The notes under the pieces: generated by a model
The model's database searches: none
What the model was told of the DNA's origin: nothing
The model's input: the letters and a program-made list of their open reading frames with translations, nothing else
Translations under genes and position numbers: made by a program
In this document: one piece after another, positions 7,868 through 14,442 of the stretch
Numbering within the stretch: position 1 is the stretch's first letter
Layout of the letters: each line of letters opens with the position of its first letter
NCBI GenBank assembly: GCA_028286285.1
Contig: JAQBRV010000004.1
Location: forward strand, 1-64,000
Direction of reading: 5' to 3'
DNA: 64,000 nucleotides
Origin: Candidatus Saccharimonadota bacterium
Lineage (GTDB): Bacteria > Patescibacteriota > Saccharimonadia > Saccharimonadales > Saccharimonadaceae

Positions 7868-8758
7868 ATGTCTATCTTTCCTAAGTTCTCAAAACTGACA
7901 ATCTCAGACAAAGATCTAGTCGACGGAATCATCTCTCGCTTTGAACCTTACTCCGATTTTAATTTTATGAGTATGTATTGTTGGGATGTTGACAACACTG
8001 CCAAAATCACGATATTAAACGATAACTTAGTAATCAAGATTCCTGACTACCTTACCGGTGAGACTACCTATTCCATAATCGGCAATAAATTGATGGATAA
8101 GTCTTTAAAAGAGTTGTTTACTGTAACGGATCATCTCAGATTTGTACCGCAATCTGTTATAGACAGCCTGAAAGCACCCGATTTATATGAGATAAAAGAG
8201 GACAGAGACCATTTCGATTATATATATCAATTAGAAGACTTAATAAAAACTCCAGGAAAAAAGTACAAAAGCCTACGTAATAAGATAAACCAATCAAGCC
8301 AGATTCATTCGGATTATTCTCTAGCAACCTTCGACCAGCTGTCAGACGAAAAGCGGAAAGAATTCCGCAAAATATTTCGTGAGTGGACTACCAGTAGTGA
8401 GCATAGAAAAGACAATGATGCTGTGATTGAAGGCAGGGTGATCGATAGATTTTTTGATCATGCCGCGCAACATAACTTAATTTGCATGGAAATTGCTGTA
8501 AATGGCAGGTCGGTTGGATTCTCAATCAACGAGATTCTTCTTAATGGTGAATATGCCGTCTGTCACATACAAAAAGCGATCCACTCCTACAGGAATATCG
8601 ATACAATTCTGACACAGTATTCATCACAAGTACTTTTCGATAGAGGATGTCGTTTTATTAATTGGGAACAAGATCTCGGCTTAATCGGACTAAGGCAGCT
8701 CAAAAAATCATACCGACCAGCGAACTATCTAAAAAAGTATATAATCACACCAGTCTAA
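7868..8758 (+). CDS. DUF2156 (aminoacyl-lipid transferase-like, GNAT superfamily) protein
   Basis: A 296-residue protein matching the catalytic domain of phosphatidylglycerol lysyltransferase (MprF C-terminal part, DUF2156). The paired GNAT halves are visible. KYKSLRNKINQSSQ corresponds to the KxxRxKxxxF segment, and the C-terminal FINWEQDLGLIGLRQLKKSY is the family signature (WxxQDLGxxGLRxxKxSY). There are no transmembrane segments, unlike MprF, so it would act on soluble substrates or at the membrane surface. The start follows the previous stop by 2 bases. GC is visibly low compared with flanking housekeeping genes. In MprF-type enzymes an aminoacyl group is transferred from tRNA; here, next to an arginine decarboxylase, the donor and acceptor are unknown. 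Confidence 0.7.
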   Translation: MSIFPKFSKLTISDKDLVDGIISRFEPYSDFNFMSMYCWDVDNTAKITILNDNLVIKIPDYLTGETTYSIIGNKLMDKSLKELFTVTDHLRFVPQSVIDSLKAPDLYEIKEDRDHFDYIYQLEDLIKTPGKKYKSLRNKINQSSQIHSDYSLATFDQLSDEKRKEFRKIFREWTTSSEHRKDNDAVIEGRVIDRFFDHAAQHNLICMEIAVNGRSVGFSINEILLNGEYAVCHIQKAIHSYRNIDTILTQYSSQVLFDRGCRFINWEQDLGLIGLRQLKKSYRPANYLKKYIITPV

Positions 8759-8871
8759 TCTCGAATTCAACAGACAATTACCTGCTATTATGGAAGGAAG
8801 TGCTTATGTTGGTATATAAGTCATGGGAATATTGAATCTACATCAGATCAACAGGATAGACAAGAACAAGA

Positions 8872-11064
8872 ATGATAACAGATCTAATAATACTTGTTAC
8901 ATGCTCCGTGGCAATCTCACTACTTGGGTTGCTTGTTATACTTCGCAATCCCAAAAAAAGAAACAATCAAAGATTTGTCTTTTTGTCATTTACGATAGTT
9001 TTTTGGACAGTAACTAATTTTCTTTCAGACAACGCAGCCTCGGACACGCTTTTATATACAAGACTAACCTTTTTTGCTGGCGTGCTAACCACCTTTGCTT
9101 TGATGGGTTTTCTGGAAAATTTTCCAAACAATACAGCTGTTAAAGGCAGTATACTCATTCGTTTGCACGCAATAATGACGGCCTTGCTGCTGCCCGTCAC
9201 TTTTTTACCCGAGTTTATTAGTGCTGTTCATATTTCAGGATCCGAGGGGTCTATCGAAACAGGCCTACTTTATAATTTCTTCATTTTTTATATAAGCTTT
9301 TCATTACTGTTACTGGCACCAGTAATCATAAGAAGTCAGTATCGACATGCAGTAACTTATATCCAAAAGCAGCAGATCATGACTATATCTTGGGGAATAA
9401 TAATTTATGCCGTCCTGGCTGTGATATCCAGTGTTGTCTTGCCTCTCATTGTCAATGACTGGTCTAGCTCTAGCTTTGGTCCAGCTTTTGCTCTGATCTT
9501 GGTCGGCATGGTCACATATACGATTGTGAAGCACGGTCTGTTTGATATACGACTTGCAGCTGTCCGCTCGGTCGCTTACGTACTTTCTCTCATTGTTTTA
9601 GCTGTCATTTACTACTTACTTGCATACATCGTATCAGTTACTCTGTTTAAGGGGGAGGTGAGTTCTACGGTCAGCCTGAGTCCGATTAACATCATTCTAG
9701 CCCTCTTACTTGCCTTTATATTCCAGCCGATTAAAAGCTTCTTCGATAAAACAACAGATACGATATTTTATCGAGATAGATACCATACTGACGAGTTTTA
9801 CGCTCGACTCAGCGAAGTACTCACGACGACGACAGATTTACGCAATCTGTTAGAGCGGGCATCAAGTGAGATTGGCACAACACTCAAGGCCGAGCAAGCG
9901 TTCTTTTTCGTGCAATACAATCACGTGCATCATGTTTCGGCGGGAACGTTACACCATTCATCGCTGCCCCTGAAAGACGCTCACAGGCTGAATGAATACG
10001 TGAAGAAGGACGGTCAGGATGTGATCGTGACGGAACTGCTGCCTGATAATCATGCGGTTCACCGACTACTTATTAGCCACCGAGTTGCCGTCCTGATGCC
10101 ACTGATGCGCGGCAGTACCGTACTTGGCTATTTAGCGCTGGGTGAACAGCGCAGCAGCGGCTACACTAATCGTGATATCAAGGTGCTTAAAACTATTTCC
10201 GACGAGCTGGTGATCGCGATTCAGAACTCACTCTCCGTTCAAGAGGTGAGGGACATCAATGTCCACCTCCAGCAGCGTATCAATACGGCTACCGCCGAAT
10301 TGCGCAGCTCGAATACACAACTTCGCCACCTCGATAAGACCAAAGACGAATTCCTGAGTATGGCGTCGCATCAGCTGCGTACCCCGCTGACGAGCGTCAA
10401 GGGTTATCTCAGTATGGTTCTGGAAGGTGATGCCGGCAAGGTCACTGATACGCAAAGACGACTGCTCGGCGAGGCCTTCACTAGCAGTGAGCGTATGGTG
10501 CACCTGATTCACGACTTCTTGAACGTCTCGCGACTACAAACCGGCAAGTTTATGCTGGAGCTCCACCCATATGACATCGTGAAGCTTGTCGATGAAGAGG
10601 TGAGGAGTCTGCAGCGAGCAGCTGAAACCCGCAACATGAAGCTGGAATTCATCAATACGATTGGCGAGCTGATGCTGAATATCGATGAAAATAAGATCCG
10701 CCAAGTGGTCATGAACTTCATCGACAACGCGCTGTTTTACTCACACGACGAATCAACGATTAAGGTGGAACTGAACAAAACCGAGGATCAGATTGAACTG
10801 CGGGTCAAGGACACTGGTATCGGTGTACCAAAAGGCGAGCAGGCCCATCTGTTTAGTAAGTTCTACCGCGCATCAAATGCGCGTAAACAGCGACCAGATG
10901 GCACTGGTGTCGGTATATTCCTAGCGAAGAAAGTCGTCACTGAGCATGGTGGTGACGTCCTGTTTGAATCGACTGAAGGCAAGGGAAGCACCTTTGGCTT
11001 CACGCTACCGATCAAGAAACTCGCCGTCACCTCAGACGAAAAGCTTGACGAGCTCAATCAGTAA
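8872..11064 (+). CDS. Membrane sensor histidine kinase (7TM-GAF-HisKA-HATPase)
   Basis: A 730-residue sensor kinase. Residues ~1-290 contain about eight hydrophobic segments resembling the N-terminal 7TM histidine kinase sensor module. A GAF-like domain follows (~310-465), then a short coiled coil (INTATAELRSSNTQLRHLDK). The HisKA box is MASHQLRTPLTSVKG with phospho-His500. The HATPase_c domain has the N box (NFIDNALFYS), G1 (VKDTGIGVPKG) and G2 (GTGVGIFLAKKVV). The N-terminal half is AT-rich and the kinase core is clearly more GC-rich, so the gene may be a chimera. It follows the pdaD operon and could sense its product, but no regulator is linked. Confidence 0.9.
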   Translation: MITDLIILVTCSVAISLLGLLVILRNPKKRNNQRFVFLSFTIVFWTVTNFLSDNAASDTLLYTRLTFFAGVLTTFALMGFLENFPNNTAVKGSILIRLHAIMTALLLPVTFLPEFISAVHISGSEGSIETGLLYNFFIFYISFSLLLLAPVIIRSQYRHAVTYIQKQQIMTISWGIIIYAVLAVISSVVLPLIVNDWSSSSFGPAFALILVGMVTYTIVKHGLFDIRLAAVRSVAYVLSLIVLAVIYYLLAYIVSVTLFKGEVSSTVSLSPINIILALLLAFIFQPIKSFFDKTTDTIFYRDRYHTDEFYARLSEVLTTTTDLRNLLERASSEIGTTLKAEQAFFFVQYNHVHHVSAGTLHHSSLPLKDAHRLNEYVKKDGQDVIVTELLPDNHAVHRLLISHRVAVLMPLMRGSTVLGYLALGEQRSSGYTNRDIKVLKTISDELVIAIQNSLSVQEVRDINVHLQQRINTATAELRSSNTQLRHLDKTKDEFLSMASHQLRTPLTSVKGYLSMVLEGDAGKVTDTQRRLLGEAFTSSERMVHLIHDFLNVSRLQTGKFMLELHPYDIVKLVDEEVRSLQRAAETRNMKLEFINTIGELMLNIDENKIRQVVMNFIDNALFYSHDESTIKVELNKTEDQIELRVKDTGIGVPKGEQAHLFSKFYRASNARKQRPDGTGVGIFLAKKVVTEHGGDVLFESTEGKGSTFGFTLPIKKLAVTSDEKLDELNQ

Positions 11065-11247
11065 GATAACCACGACGAACGCGATCCCTACGGCAATCGC
11101 GACTGGTTTGGCGATTCGCTTTTTCTCACCCCACCATAATTGCAGCTTATTACGCTTCACGGCCGAGACATGGGTGACGATAGGTTGAGTCTGTGCTGCC
11201 CCGCTGCCCTTGTACTGTTTGTTCCGTTTCTTCTTTTGCTTAGTCAT
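11032..11247 (-). CDS. Small basic single-pass membrane protein
   Basis: A 71-residue protein with a very basic N-terminus (MTKQKKKRNKQYKGSG), a linker with WWGEKKR, and a C-terminal transmembrane helix (AVGIAFVVVILLIELVKLF). It overlaps the end of the histidine kinase by 33 bases in convergent orientation. It is kept as real because the composition is membrane-protein-like, a TACACT -10-like box lies about 10 bases before the ATG, and a terminator for the gene upstream ends just before it. A tail-anchored role near the cytoplasmic face of the membrane, perhaps contacting RNA or ribosomes through the basic tail, is speculative. Confidence 0.6.
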   Translation of the reverse strand: MTKQKKKRNKQYKGSGAAQTQPIVTHVSAVKRNKLQLWWGEKKRIAKPVAIAVGIAFVVVILLIELVKLFV

Positions 11248-11261
11248 ATGCTAAGTGTAAC

Positions 11262-11296
11262 AAAAAACCACCTCCGAATAAACGAAGGTGGTTTTA
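11262..11296 (-). terminator. Terminator of the LPETG protein gene
   Basis: AAACCACCTTCG and CGGAGGTGGTTT form a 12-bp stem with one wobble around a 6-base loop, followed on the minus strand by a T run. Confidence 0.85.
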
Positions 11297-11336
11297 GCTG
11301 AGGCTGACGCTTCATGGAAGGAGCGGTCAGACTCGT

Positions 11337-12044
11337 TTAGCCAAGTACGTTGCGGCGACTCGTTACGAAGTATGCAATACTTGCAACAAGCGCACCAAGA
11401 CCAACTACGGCCAATACATTCTCTACAGCACCTGTTTCAGGAAGTACCGTAGGAGTGGTTGGAGTAGTCGGTGTTACCACACAGAGAGGGCTGTTTTTAG
11501 GCAGGTTTTCTTTGCCTGGAACAGTACACATTTCTGGTGGAGTCGTAGGACAGTCAACTTTCGCTTGGAACTGGACGAAAATAGCCGTCGAACCGTTAAG
11601 GTTACCGGCATTTACGCCACTTGTAGCGATACCGTCAGACAGTGGAGTGCTGGTTGCACCGTCACTAGTAATCCGGACAGTTGAACCTGGAACGTAACTG
11701 AGGTTACCTTTTGCAAGGGAAACAGTTGCATTGCCAGATACACTTGTGGTGGCACCAGCAGCATTTGTCGCAGATGCCGAAATAGCACCGCTCGCAAGAG
11801 CTGCTTTAACAGTGAGGTTCGAAAGTAAACCGAAGTCGCTGTTAGAAAGCGTAATACTGTACTTTACTGTGTCATTACACGCAGCAGTTATTGACTGCGC
11901 ATACGCACCGTTTTGGGTGACGTTACGAACTTTGTAGTTCATAGGACCATTGGACAATTGACCGGGGCTATCTGCAAGTGCTGGAACAGCAAATGCGAGA
12001 ACTGGAACGATGGCAAGAGCAGCCATCAATAGAAATTTCTTCAT
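11337..12044 (-). CDS. Secreted LPETG-tailed surface protein
   Basis: A 235-residue exported protein. The Sec signal peptide MKKFLLMAALAIVPVLAFA ends with AVPALA|DS at about residue 25. The body is Ser/Thr/Ala/Asn-rich and looks beta-sandwich-like, with a few Cys. A TPTTPTTPT linker precedes the sortase motif LPETG, a hydrophobic helix (VLAVVGLGALVASIAYFV) and a basic tail (SRRNVLG). Sortase A-type attachment to the cell envelope is inferred; no sortase gene lies in the window. AAGGAGATAA forms a good ribosome binding site. The tail closely resembles that of the protein at 14443, so the two probably share the anchoring machinery. Binding specificity is unknown. Confidence 0.85.
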   Translation of the reverse strand: MKKFLLMAALAIVPVLAFAVPALADSPGQLSNGPMNYKVRNVTQNGAYAQSITAACNDTVKYSITLSNSDFGLLSNLTVKAALASGAISASATNAAGATTSVSGNATVSLAKGNLSYVPGSTVRITSDGATSTPLSDGIATSGVNAGNLNGSTAIFVQFQAKVDCPTTPPEMCTVPGKENLPKNSPLCVVTPTTPTTPTVLPETGAVENVLAVVGLGALVASIAYFVTSRRNVLG

Positions 12045-12117
12045 AAAGTTATCTCCTTTATAAAATTAGTTTAATGAGTGTGCAAACTAGATAGTCATTT
12101 ATCTTTAAGGTGTGTGC

Positions 12118-12164
12118 GAGACGCACGGAGTCCTAGCTGGATGCTAGGTTGTTCCGTGCGTCTC
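12118..12164 (-). terminator. GC-rich nested hairpin 3' of the secreted-protein gene
   Basis: GAGACGCACGGA pairs with TCCGTGCGTCTC (12 bp), enclosing a second stem CCTAGC/GCTAGG. No T tract follows on the minus strand. The position just after the stop of the GC-rich gene suggests a tract-less terminator or an RNA-stabilising 3' structure. Confidence 0.6.
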
Positions 12165-12166
12165 AT

Positions 12167-12181
12167 GACACCAATTACTAC
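12167..12181. repeat. 15-bp inverted repeat, left copy
   Basis: GACACCAATTACTAC; its exact reverse complement is at 13531-13545. It overlaps the stop codon of the enclosed gene. Confidence 0.8.
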
Positions 12182-13398
12182 GTGCTCTGCGGACCGCCAA
12201 TCCTGACGGTCGGTCGCGGAGGATCGACCGGATTCGGTCGGAGCTGGAATGTGTCCGACTTCTCGTCGTCCTTCACTCCATCCGATCCGAACAGCTTCGC
12301 AGTCAACGTGTCGCTCGACCCTTCGGTCGGAGCGGTGTAGTGCACGATCTTGTCGAACGGGCCGGCACCAAGCGGGATCACCTTCTCGGACTCTGGAAGA
12401 GCACCGATCTGGGCCGAAACCCGAAGCGTCGCCGTCTGGCCTTCAGGGACGATGCCCCGAATGCGCCAGGTACGAGTGTTTCCGTAGAGGACATCGTTGA
12501 CATCCTCGACTTCGACGATCGAACCCGGGTTATCCTCGGGCGGCGTAGTACCACTGCAGGTAGCGGTGGCACTCCCTTCGAGCTTGAGCTTGGCGTCGCC
12601 TTCGAGCTTGAGCTTGGCGTCCTGCCGGAGCTTCGTCTTGAGGGCACCCTCACCCTTCAGGATGGCTTCCTGACGGGTACGAGCCTTGACGGAGACGCTG
12701 CCGCTGAGCGAGGCATCGGCCGTAGCCGAGAACCTCGCCGTTGCGGAGCTGCTGCCGCAGTCAACGCTGACCATTCCAGATACCGATCCCGACAGCACGA
12801 GGCTGCCATCGATCGCCACCTTCATGGACTGGCGCTGCTTGACCACTACAACCTGATCGATCGTAGTGGTTGGCGGTCCGCTGGGCTTGGGGTTGGCACA
12901 ATCGCCCTTCCACTTCTTGCCCGTGAAGAATCCGCGGTTGCGGACCTCTCCGGCCTTGAAGTCGAACAGCTGCCATGCATTCTTGACGCGATTCGTGAGA
13001 GCCACGTCGTGCTCGGTCATGTCGGCCGCCATTCCGACGTATGTGTCGGGGAACTTCTGGCCCTTGTGGATTCGGAACGGCTTGCCGCTCCGAACACCAG
13101 ACCAGTAGTTCTTGACAAACGGAACCTTCTGGGCCTTCTTCGGGTCCCAGTGCTTGGGGTTTGAGTGGACGTATGCCACAACGGGCATTCCGTCCACTGT
13201 CACTCCCGCAGCGTTGAGGGTCGTGACAGTGGCGTGCTCGTCGATCGATCCGAAGACGATCGTCGAGACGTCCACCGTAGCGGTGACCTCGTCGGGCGGG
13301 GGTGGCGGTGTTCCGTCGGCGAATGCTACTGACGGCAAGGCTGCGAACAGCCCGGCCATCAACGCGATTGCGCCGAGAATGGTGAAAAAACGCTTCAT
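12178..13398 (-). CDS. GC-rich secreted protein of unknown function
   Basis: A 406-residue protein with a Sec signal peptide (MKRFFTILGAIALMAGLFAA, cut near SVAFA|DG) and a Pro-rich start. I recognise no domain. The middle contains a short tandem repeat DAKLKLEG x2, encoded by a 24-bp tandem duplication at about 12575-12622, and Ser/Ala-rich amphipathic stretches. The C-terminal third resembles a beta-sandwich (TATLRVSAQIGALPES). There is no LPXTG tail or membrane anchor. Codon third positions are strongly G/C, unlike the neighbours, and opposite-strand shadow ORFs are long, as expected for GC-rich genes. AAGGAGG gives a strong ribosome binding site. Perfect 15-bp inverted repeats flank it. 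Horizontal origin is inferred. Confidence 0.75.
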   Translation of the reverse strand: MKRFFTILGAIALMAGLFAALPSVAFADGTPPPPPDEVTATVDVSTIVFGSIDEHATVTTLNAAGVTVDGMPVVAYVHSNPKHWDPKKAQKVPFVKNYWSGVRSGKPFRIHKGQKFPDTYVGMAADMTEHDVALTNRVKNAWQLFDFKAGEVRNRGFFTGKKWKGDCANPKPSGPPTTTIDQVVVVKQRQSMKVAIDGSLVLSGSVSGMVSVDCGSSSATARFSATADASLSGSVSVKARTRQEAILKGEGALKTKLRQDAKLKLEGDAKLKLEGSATATCSGTTPPEDNPGSIVEVEDVNDVLYGNTRTWRIRGIVPEGQTATLRVSAQIGALPESEKVIPLGAGPFDKIVHYTAPTEGSSDTLTAKLFGSDGVKDDEKSDTFQLRPNPVDPPRPTVRIGGPQST

Positions 13399-13457
13399 AG
13401 CAACCCCTCCTTAGGGGATTTTGCATGTTGGAATTTCCAACATGGTCGATCCCCGAG

Positions 13458-13510
13458 AGGCTACGACTTTTCATAGGTAACTAGATGTTACCAACAAAAA
13501 GTCGTAGCCT
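13458..13510 (-). promoter_or_regulatory. Nested hairpin in the 5' leader of the GC-rich secreted gene
   Basis: AGGCTACGACTTTT pairs with AAAAGTCGTAGCCT and encloses GGTAAC/GTTACC. The nested design mirrors the 3' hairpin at 12118-12164. A further hairpin (CATGTTGGA/TCCAACATG, about 13423-13443) lies between it and the start codon. Role unknown: mRNA protection or regulation. Confidence 0.55.
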
Positions 13511-13530
13511 TACACGGAAGAAATGCATAT

Positions 13531-13545
13531 GTAGTAATTGGTGTC
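13531..13545. repeat. 15-bp inverted repeat, right copy
   Basis: GTAGTAATTGGTGTC, the exact reverse complement of 12167-12181. In a minus-strand transcript starting upstream, the two copies could pair the mRNA 5' and 3' ends. Confidence 0.8.
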
Positions 13546-13683
13546 TTGGGCTTAAATCTGTGAGCACGAATGCTCAAACAGTCTTAAAGACCCATGACTA
13601 TCTAGCTTGCGAGGTTTACATATTTATATGTTTTGTTGTCGCAAACAATTTATTCTTATACTTGGCTAAATTGTTAAACGACA

Positions 13684-13770
13684 CCTCGCATTAGTGAGAT
13701 AGGGCGTTAATAAGTTTCATTTCATCCCGTAAACGGGCGCTTCCACTCCTTATCCACCATCTCACTGAGG
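13684..13770. ncRNA. Candidate structured RNA with symmetric internal loop
   Basis: Nested pairing: CCTC/GAGG, AGTGAGAT (13693-13700)/ATCTCACT (13759-13766), ATAAG (13710-13714)/CTTAT (13749-13753) and CCCG (13726-13729)/CGGG (13734-13737). An 11 x 11 internal loop lies between the last two stems and a 5-base bulge near the base. The orientation of transcription is unclear. The family is not recognised. Confidence 0.45.
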
Positions 13771-13880
13771 ATACCTCTAATCTATCACATTAGTGCTTAA
13801 ATGTCAATAGGAGAGACCACTTTATTGCAAAAGTACAAGCAGGACAGCCTAACGCTCTTCTCAAGAGAGGAGGGTTTTGA

Positions 13881-13886
13881 TATAAT
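13881..13886 (+). promoter_or_regulatory. -10 box before the twin hairpins and tRNA-Glu
   Basis: Perfect TATAAT with no clear -35. Transcription would run into the two related hairpins and then tRNA-Glu. Confidence 0.5.
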
Positions 13887-13915
13887 TCCTTAGTGCATTT
13901 CGGGCTAAAAGCTCA

Positions 13916-14003
13916 GGCTGATATGGATCCTGCAGACCATATGAGCCAGTCGTGCTTCAGAAATACAGTTCGCCTCATATGGATCCTTTGGACTATATGA
14001 GGC
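13916..14003 (+). ncRNA. Twin related hairpins (candidate small RNA)
   Basis: Hairpin 1: GGCTGATATGG/CCATATGAGCC (13916-13926 with 13937-13947, one G-G mismatch). Hairpin 2: GCCTCATAT/ATATGAGGC (13972-13980 with 13995-14003, perfect). Both carry ATATGGATCCT running from the stem into the loop. The shared sequence indicates duplication of one element. Loop GGA motifs could bind a CsrA-like protein, which is conjecture. Confidence 0.45.
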
Positions 14004-14068
14004 ACAAATTCTTCGGAATCAGTCAAAAATGAGCAAGCTAATATTTTGACACGCATCACTCAGAATTT

Positions 14069-14143
14069 GGCCTCATCGTCTAACGGTTAGGACACCAGGT
14101 TCTCATCCTGGCAATCCGGGTTCGATTCCCGGTGAGGTCACCA
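14069..14143 (+). tRNA. tRNA-Glu (CUC)
   Basis: 75 bases with encoded CCA: acceptor GGCCTCA/TGAGGTC, anticodon stem CCAGG/CCTGG around TTCTCAT with anticodon CTC, T arm CCGGG-TTCGATT-CCCGG. It reads GAG. Fragments of its 3' half recur at 14183-14203 (inverted) and 14297-14311 (direct). Confidence 0.96.
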
Positions 14144-14180
14144 AGAAAAATATCCATCCACCGTGATGGATATTTTTCTT
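14143..14180 (+). terminator. Terminator of tRNA-Glu
   Basis: AAGAAAAATATCCATC pairs perfectly with GATGGATATTTTTCTT, a 16-bp stem whose right arm supplies the T tract. It begins at the terminal A of the tRNA CCA, the same layout as at tRNA-Arg. Confidence 0.85.
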
Positions 14181-14182
14181 GG

Positions 14183-14203
14183 CTCACCGGGAAGCGAACC
14201 CGG
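14183..14203 (-). repeat. Inverted partial copy of tRNA-Glu T arm
   Basis: 20 of 21 bases match the reverse complement of tRNA-Glu bases 14116-14136. It may be a remnant attachment site left by an integrative element. Confidence 0.6.
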
Positions 14204-14296
14204 CGGCTCGAATACTGTCATAATCTCTGATTTGACAGTATTTAGCTGATGGCAGAACAAGGAGCAGAGCGGATTGTTATACCATCAAAGCGTTCT
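14204..14296. other. Spacer between tRNA-Glu fragments with a 10-bp hairpin
   Basis: AATACTGTCA (14211-14220) pairs perfectly with TGACAGTATT (14233-14242). No gene is seen between the tRNA fragments. Confidence 0.5.
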
Positions 14297-14311
14297 TCCT
14301 GGTGAGGTCAC
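14297..14311 (+). repeat. Direct partial copy of tRNA-Glu 3' end
   Basis: 14 of 15 bases match tRNA-Glu 14127-14141, spanning the T stem and acceptor. Together with the inverted copy it suggests past site-specific recombination. Confidence 0.5.
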
Positions 14312-14351
14312 GTCCCATTTATACCCGCGTGAGAAAAAGCTGAAAGCTAAA

Positions 14352-14380
14352 TTGACACCCATATACTTGTATTGTATTAT
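14352..14380 (+). promoter_or_regulatory. Promoter of the second LPETG protein
   Basis: TTGACA, 17-base spacer, TATTAT (14375-14380). The transcription start is expected near 14387, leaving a ~55-base leader. Confidence 0.8.
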
Positions 14381-14442
14381 AGATAATATAACTGCTAACT
14401 GCGATGTGTGAGAGCTCGTGGAGAAGCGTAGGGAGTGTAACG

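Larger units (their letters stand above)
13546..14068. other. Gene-free, hairpin-rich interval before tRNA-Glu
   Basis: No credible protein-coding ORF. From left to right it holds: a TGAGCA-CGAA-TGCTCA hairpin (13561-13576); AACAATTT/AAATTGTT (about 13645-13677); a long compound hairpin at 13684-13770; a TATAAT at 13881-13886; two related hairpins (13916-13947 and 13972-14003); and an ATTC-TTCG-GAAT hairpin near 14008-14019. One or more non-coding RNAs are likely, but I match none to a known class. Confidence 0.6.

Noticed and set aside
8823-9017. Short ORF overlapping the start of the histidine kinase
   Set aside because: Low-complexity composition, no family resemblance, and mostly inside the kinase gene in another frame.
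12340-13164. Long plus-strand ORF opposite the GC-rich secreted gene
   Set aside because: The minus-strand reading has a signal peptide, a strong ribosome site and protein-like composition. The plus reading is Arg/His-rich without either and is a GC-rich shadow.
12761-13474. Second minus-strand ORF overlapping the same gene in another frame
   Set aside because: Arg/Gln/His-rich shadow frame with no ribosome site; its start lies in the leader hairpins.
14183-14203. Considered as a second tRNA gene on the minus strand
   Set aside because: Only the T arm and part of the acceptor are present; no anticodon or D arm.
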